Shown here piece after piece: positions 5,299 to 6,067 of a DNA stretch of 6,067 nucleotides. The position numbers and the translations under genes are program-made. Source of the stretch: Cyanobacteria bacterium UBA11153 (GTDB taxonomy: Bacteria; Cyanobacteriota; Cyanobacteriia; Cyanobacteriales; Coleofasciculaceae); the NCBI GenBank assembly GCA_003511885.1, contig DOIX01000040.1:1-6067 (forward strand), written 5' to 3'. The stretch's first letter is position 1. Each line of letters opens with the position of its first letter. Under the pieces are notes generated by a model that worked only from the letters and a program-made list of their open reading frames with translations, ran no database searches and had not been told where the DNA came from.

Positions 5299-5712
5299 AT
5301 GACAACCATCACCCTCAACCTGTCTCCACAACTCGAACACCAACTCTGGCTTGAAGCCGCAAAACAGGGAATAGAACCAGATCTCTACATCCTAAAAACC
5401 CTTCAAGAACACCTTGAATCTAGTTCCCCAACTGCTCAACTGACTGAAGCGGATCTGCTGCAACAAATTAACATTGGCTTCTCTGCTACAATTTGGAAAC
5501 AATACCACACCCTCATCGCCAAACGTCACGCTGAAACTCTATCTTCCGAAGAATATGACCAACTAATTCAACTCAGCAATCGCCTTGAAAACCTTAACGT
5601 TACCCGGATTCAAGCCTTAATCCAACTCGCCACTTTACGGAACCAATCCCTAACTGAACTAATGGAAAATCTTGGCATCAACTCCGATCCGGAAGTAATG
5701 GATTATGCCTGA
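5299..5712 (+). CDS. RHH-like small protein upstream of HNH nuclease, 137 aa
   Basis: This is a conserved-looking hypothetical protein of a type seen in cyanobacteria directly before HNH endonuclease genes. Residues 3-8 (TITLNL) could form a strand, followed by two helices (10-24 and 26-40), the arrangement of ribbon-helix-helix DNA-binding antitoxins (TxxLNLSPxLExxL). Residues 48-137 are mostly helical (LTEADLLQQI, LSSEEYDQLIQLSNRLENL, IQALIQLATLRNQSLTELM) and without a known motif. ATG 5299 has GAGAG 4 bases upstream. The stop TGA (5710-5712) lies inside the next gene, an 8-base overlap that implies translational coupling. It may be a regulator or partner that restrains the nuclease. The RHH call is by pattern only, and an antitoxin role is inference. 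Confidence 0.75.
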   Translation: MTTITLNLSPQLEHQLWLEAAKQGIEPDLYILKTLQEHLESSSPTAQLTEADLLQQINIGFSATIWKQYHTLIAKRHAETLSSEEYDQLIQLSNRLENLNVTRIQALIQLATLRNQSLTELMENLGINSDPEVMDYA

Positions 5713-6067
5713 ATCCCGCCTAACACGACAGGAGCGACAATTCATTAAACAACGCGCCAATGGTTGCTGTGAATATTGCTTAAGCCAAGCTAAATTCTCT
5801 CCAGATCCCTTCTCCATCGAACATATTATCCCCCGTTCAAAAGGTGGCACTAGTGACTTAGATAATCTTGCTGTTGCTTGTCAAGGGTGCAACAATTTAA
5901 AATATAATCACACCGAAGCGATCGATCCCATTACAGGTGAATCTGTCCCACTTTATCATCCTCGAAAATATAAATGGCGCGACAACTTTACTTGGTCTAA
6001 TGACTCGTCTCAAATGCTGGGATTAACCCCTATTGGACGCGCTACCATTAGACATCTCCAAAATATA
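5705..6067 (+). CDS. HNH endonuclease (partial, C-terminus outside window)
   Basis: The frame begins at ATG 5705, overlapping the previous gene by 8 bases, and runs off the window after 121 codons with no stop. GGAAG at 5691-5695, 9 bases before the ATG, is a good ribosome site. It is a stand-alone HNH nuclease. A zinc-binding pair C22-x2-C25 is matched by C59-x2-C62, and the metal/catalytic motif runs EH (39-40), PRSKGG (43-48), DLDNLAVAC (51-59) and N63, with His40 as the general base and Asn54 and Asn63 completing the HNH fold. All expected residues are present, so it should be an active DNA-cutting enzyme. Such proteins serve in restriction, mobile elements or DNA repair; the target is unknown. 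Only a short C-terminal part should be missing, judging by the usual 150-170 aa. Confidence 0.92.
   Translation, partial: MPESRLTRQERQFIKQRANGCCEYCLSQAKFSPDPFSIEHIIPRSKGGTSDLDNLAVACQGCNNLKYNHTEAIDPITGESVPLYHPRKYKWRDNFTWSNDSSQMLGLTPIGRATIRHLQNI

Noticed and set aside
5659..5850. Minus-strand open frame of 63 codons
   Set aside because: It is antisense to the start of the HNH nuclease gene, whose zinc and HNH motifs show that the plus strand is coding.

Overview
The window looks like cyanobacterial chromosome, most likely from a filamentous species. Three perfect GCGATCGC (HIP1) octamers occur in 6 kb, where about 0.1 would be expected by chance. There is also a TGTGGGG heptad tandem repeat of the STRR kind known from filamentous cyanobacteria, and small proteins of types common in that phylum. 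The genus cannot be fixed from this sequence alone.

Layout. Bases 1-63 are the last 20 codons of an unidentified gene. A GC-rich hairpin (71-96) follows it. A small conserved cyanobacterial hypothetical gene lies at 235-444 (minus). Bases 445-995 hold no convincing gene but contain a compound hairpin (653-702). The best-identified gene is polyphosphate kinase, ppk (996-3179, minus), complete with both active-site histidines. A 445-base non-coding stretch (3180-3624) holds the heptad repeat and, at its far end, a perfect match to the cyanobacterial LexA-box consensus. This box sits directly in front of an AT-rich gene of unknown function (3625-4635, plus). A compact divergent cassette ends the window. 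On the minus strand is a Fic-family protein from which the catalytic core has been removed (4681-5148). On the plus strand are an RHH-like small protein (5299-5712) and, overlapping it by 8 bases, an HNH endonuclease that runs off the window (5705-6067).

How the parts may work together. ppk is a housekeeping gene and appears to be transcribed alone. The right half has the character of an accessory region: a putatively SOS-controlled unknown protein, a cut-down Fic protein that keeps its DNA-binding-like C-terminus, and a nuclease cassette. Three copies of a 12-bp repeat (AGATCGGCAAAA on the minus strand) bracket the promoter of the Fic-derived gene and lie next to the promoter of the nuclease pair. 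A plausible model is that the shortened Fic protein is now a small regulator of this divergent region. This is inference. The sequence directly shows the missing core, the repeats and the promoter geometry.
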